From: Spirosoma pollinicola
GTDB lineage: Bacteria; Bacteroidota; Bacteroidia; Cytophagales; Spirosomataceae
Direction of reading: 5' to 3'
DNA length: 64,000 nucleotides
Assembly: GCF_002831565.1 (NCBI RefSeq)
Contig: NZ_CP025096.1
Span: 5,062,609 to 5,126,608, forward strand
The stretch's first letter is position 1. Each line of letters begins with the position of its first letter. Below the pieces are notes generated by a model that had not been told where the DNA came from, made no database searches, and saw only the letters and a list, made by a program, of their open reading frames with translations. The position numbers were made by a program, and so were the translations under genes. Of this stretch, positions 62,668-64,000 are shown piece after piece.

Positions 62668-63366
62668 ATGCCCAAGCTAGTCAGTTTTGTTCAGCAGAAA
62701 GGAGGAACCGGAAAGACAACGATGACGATGTTGACCGCCGGTTATTTCCACGATAATGGTGCTAATATCATTGTTGTGGATACGGATTACCCTCAACTCA
62801 GTTTTGTCCGGATACGGCATCGGGATTTACATAATTTGTCCGAGGAAGATGCTCAAAAACGTACGGGGGAAGAGATTTTGCAAGAACAGGGAAAAAAGCT
62901 TTACCCAATAATAAGTTCAAATGTTAACGAAAGCGCGACCCAATTAGGTGTTATAAAAACCTCAGCTGAATTCCAATTCGTGTTTTGCGATTTACCTGGT
63001 ACGTTAAATGTGTCTGGTATACAAAAGGTTTTTAAACTGCTGGATTATATCATCATCCCCTGCGAGTTGGAAGACAAATCGATTATTGCAGCCTTAGAAA
63101 CGATGGACGTTATCCGTGGATTTAACCCTGATATACCTATCGGATTTGTTTGGACAAAAATTAAGCGGAAACATAGGGTTGCCGAACGACTCGAATATGA
63201 AGCTTATATCAAGTCTATGCATCCGGTACACATTTTTCAATATATCCTCTACGATACAGTTCGAGTAAGCCAGCAATTGAATACGCTAACTTCACAACCG
63301 GATACCATTCTTGATTTTGTTTCAGAATTAACCGGTTTAATCAAAGGAAATCTTGTCCATCATTAA
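62668..63366 (+). CDS. parA: ParA-type partition ATPase
   Basis: A 232-residue MinD/ParA ATPase: deviant Walker A QQKGGTGKTTMTM (residues 8-20, signature Lys included), Walker A' region VVDTDYPQLSF, and FCDLPGTLNV as the Walker B-like strand. There is no N-terminal HTH, so it is the short type Ib/CTn-like form; autoregulation would need the partner protein. With the tandem array just upstream and the gene 11 bp downstream, it forms a partition cassette. Similar ParA genes also begin the transfer operons of Bacteroidota conjugative elements (TraA), an alternative reading. Confidence 0.92.
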   Translation: MPKLVSFVQQKGGTGKTTMTMLTAGYFHDNGANIIVVDTDYPQLSFVRIRHRDLHNLSEEDAQKRTGEEILQEQGKKLYPIISSNVNESATQLGVIKTSAEFQFVFCDLPGTLNVSGIQKVFKLLDYIIIPCELEDKSIIAALETMDVIRGFNPDIPIGFVWTKIKRKHRVAERLEYEAYIKSMHPVHIFQYILYDTVRVSQQLNTLTSQPDTILDFVSELTGLIKGNLVHH

Positions 63367-63377
63367 GTGGAGGCACT

Positions 63378-64000
63378 ATGAAAAATAGACCAAAATCATT
63401 TCCTGCAAGTAGCACGTTCAACGAGTTTTTAACTCAGTTAAAGGAGGAGGATCGAGTATCTAATTCTGGTGAAGATATTCCATCAACGGGTTCCCAATCC
63501 TTGCATAATCCTATCGATAAGAATGAAAGCTCAAATTCAAATCGTGTCGATACATCTTCCGATGATCAAGAGAAGGTCAATAAAATTGATGCTTTTAGTC
63601 AAGAGATTCACACAGAAAAGGATGTCGAGACTAGCCCAAATACTAACAATGTTATATCAGTAAACTCAACTGACCAGATAGCTGATTCGTTAGTTAAAAC
63701 AGAGTCAGTTAAGCGGACACGTAGCAACAGTCATGAGGTATCAGCGGCAAAGTCAGTACCTACTTCCTTAGCAGAACTGACTAAGTTGTTAGAAAATTTA
63801 CCAACGGCTCAGGTTACTCGTCAACGGTTCAGTCGGGATGAAATGCAAATACGGCTCTCTGCCGATCTAAGCTTAGCCTTACGTAATTTCTTACCTTACC
63901 TGTCGCTAATCAATCCCACTTCTAATTTCCATATTGATGATTTAGTTAATCATTTAGTCCGTCAATTTGTACTAATTAATTTGGAGTCAATCCAGCAAAT
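63378..64000 (+). CDS. ParA partner, ParB/DUF3408-like (3' end outside window)
   Basis: Opens at the ATG 63378 (MKNRPKSFPASSTFNEFLTQ), 11 bp after parA, and stays open to the window end (207 codons seen). Residues 1-150 are polar and disordered (Ser/Asn/Thr-rich). From about 155 a folded C-terminal part begins: QRFSRDEMQIRLSADLSLAL, LVNHLVRQFVLIN, like the ribbon-helix-helix end of DUF3408/TraB proteins that follow ParA-type ATPases in Bacteroidota elements. It is a likely DNA-binding adaptor for the repeat array. The family call is tentative. Confidence 0.7.
   Translation, partial: MKNRPKSFPASSTFNEFLTQLKEEDRVSNSGEDIPSTGSQSLHNPIDKNESSNSNRVDTSSDDQEKVNKIDAFSQEIHTEKDVETSPNTNNVISVNSTDQIADSLVKTESVKRTRSNSHEVSAAKSVPTSLAELTKLLENLPTAQVTRQRFSRDEMQIRLSADLSLALRNFLPYLSLINPTSNFHIDDLVNHLVRQFVLINLESIQQ

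Overview
The window looks like Bacteroidota, order Cytophagales, most probably Spirosoma or a close relative. The grounds are protein families: a T9SS type B / gliding-type C-terminal domain, TonB-dependent receptors next to DUF4249 lipoproteins, PorT-like outer-membrane barrels, stand-alone MacB/FtsX-type permeases, LytS/LytTR two-component pairs, and Bacteroidota-style MobA/MobB/coupling-protein mobilization genes. This genus-level placement is inference. No rRNA, tRNA or CRISPR array was seen.

Region 1 (1-8.7 kb) holds small envelope genes: barrel proteins, lipoproteins, a TlpA-like thioredoxin, a TonB C-terminal protein and a DoxX-like protein. They are interleaved with repeats, a broken gene copy and a long inverted repeat. 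Region 2 (8.9-28.7 kb) is a nutrient-uptake-like island. It has two TonB-dependent receptors, five DUF4249 lipoproteins, two Kelch-type lipoproteins, a MacB-type permease, and vestiges of a third receptor and a second permease. A Kelch-DUF4249 unit is present twice in opposite orientation.

Region 3 (29-39.7 kb) is the most interesting part. A full-length class I lantibiotic dehydratase (LanB) is preceded on the same strand by two unannotated small ORFs of 43 and 49 codons. Their products share an N-terminal NRF motif and a C-terminal GT(T)IxxTV motif, so they look like paired RiPP precursors. An intrinsic-terminator hairpin lies between precursors and enzyme. Two perfect LytTR-type 9-bp direct repeats with a 12-bp gap lie just upstream of the first precursor, directly downstream of a LytTR regulator/LytS kinase operon. 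A divergent outer-membrane beta-barrel receptor and a serine hydrolase follow. No LanC cyclase, protease or exporter is visible.

Region 4 (40.2-43.8 kb) is an insertion hot spot: an intact IS3-family element with a 3-bp target duplication, an IS110-family transposase, a decayed DUF4249 gene and the tail of a glutaminyl cyclase gene. Region 5 (44-64 kb) is a plasmid- or ICE-type backbone. It has a DUF3991/Toprim protein, three DUF4099/DUF3945-type proteins of increasing size, an M23 peptidase, two tandem VirD4/TraG-like coupling ATPases, relaxase MobB with accessory MobA, a candidate oriT region, a perfect array of seventeen 17-bp repeats, and a ParA-partner partition operon that runs off the end. 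No full type IV secretion apparatus or replication initiator is in view, so whether this is a plasmid or an integrated element cannot be decided here.
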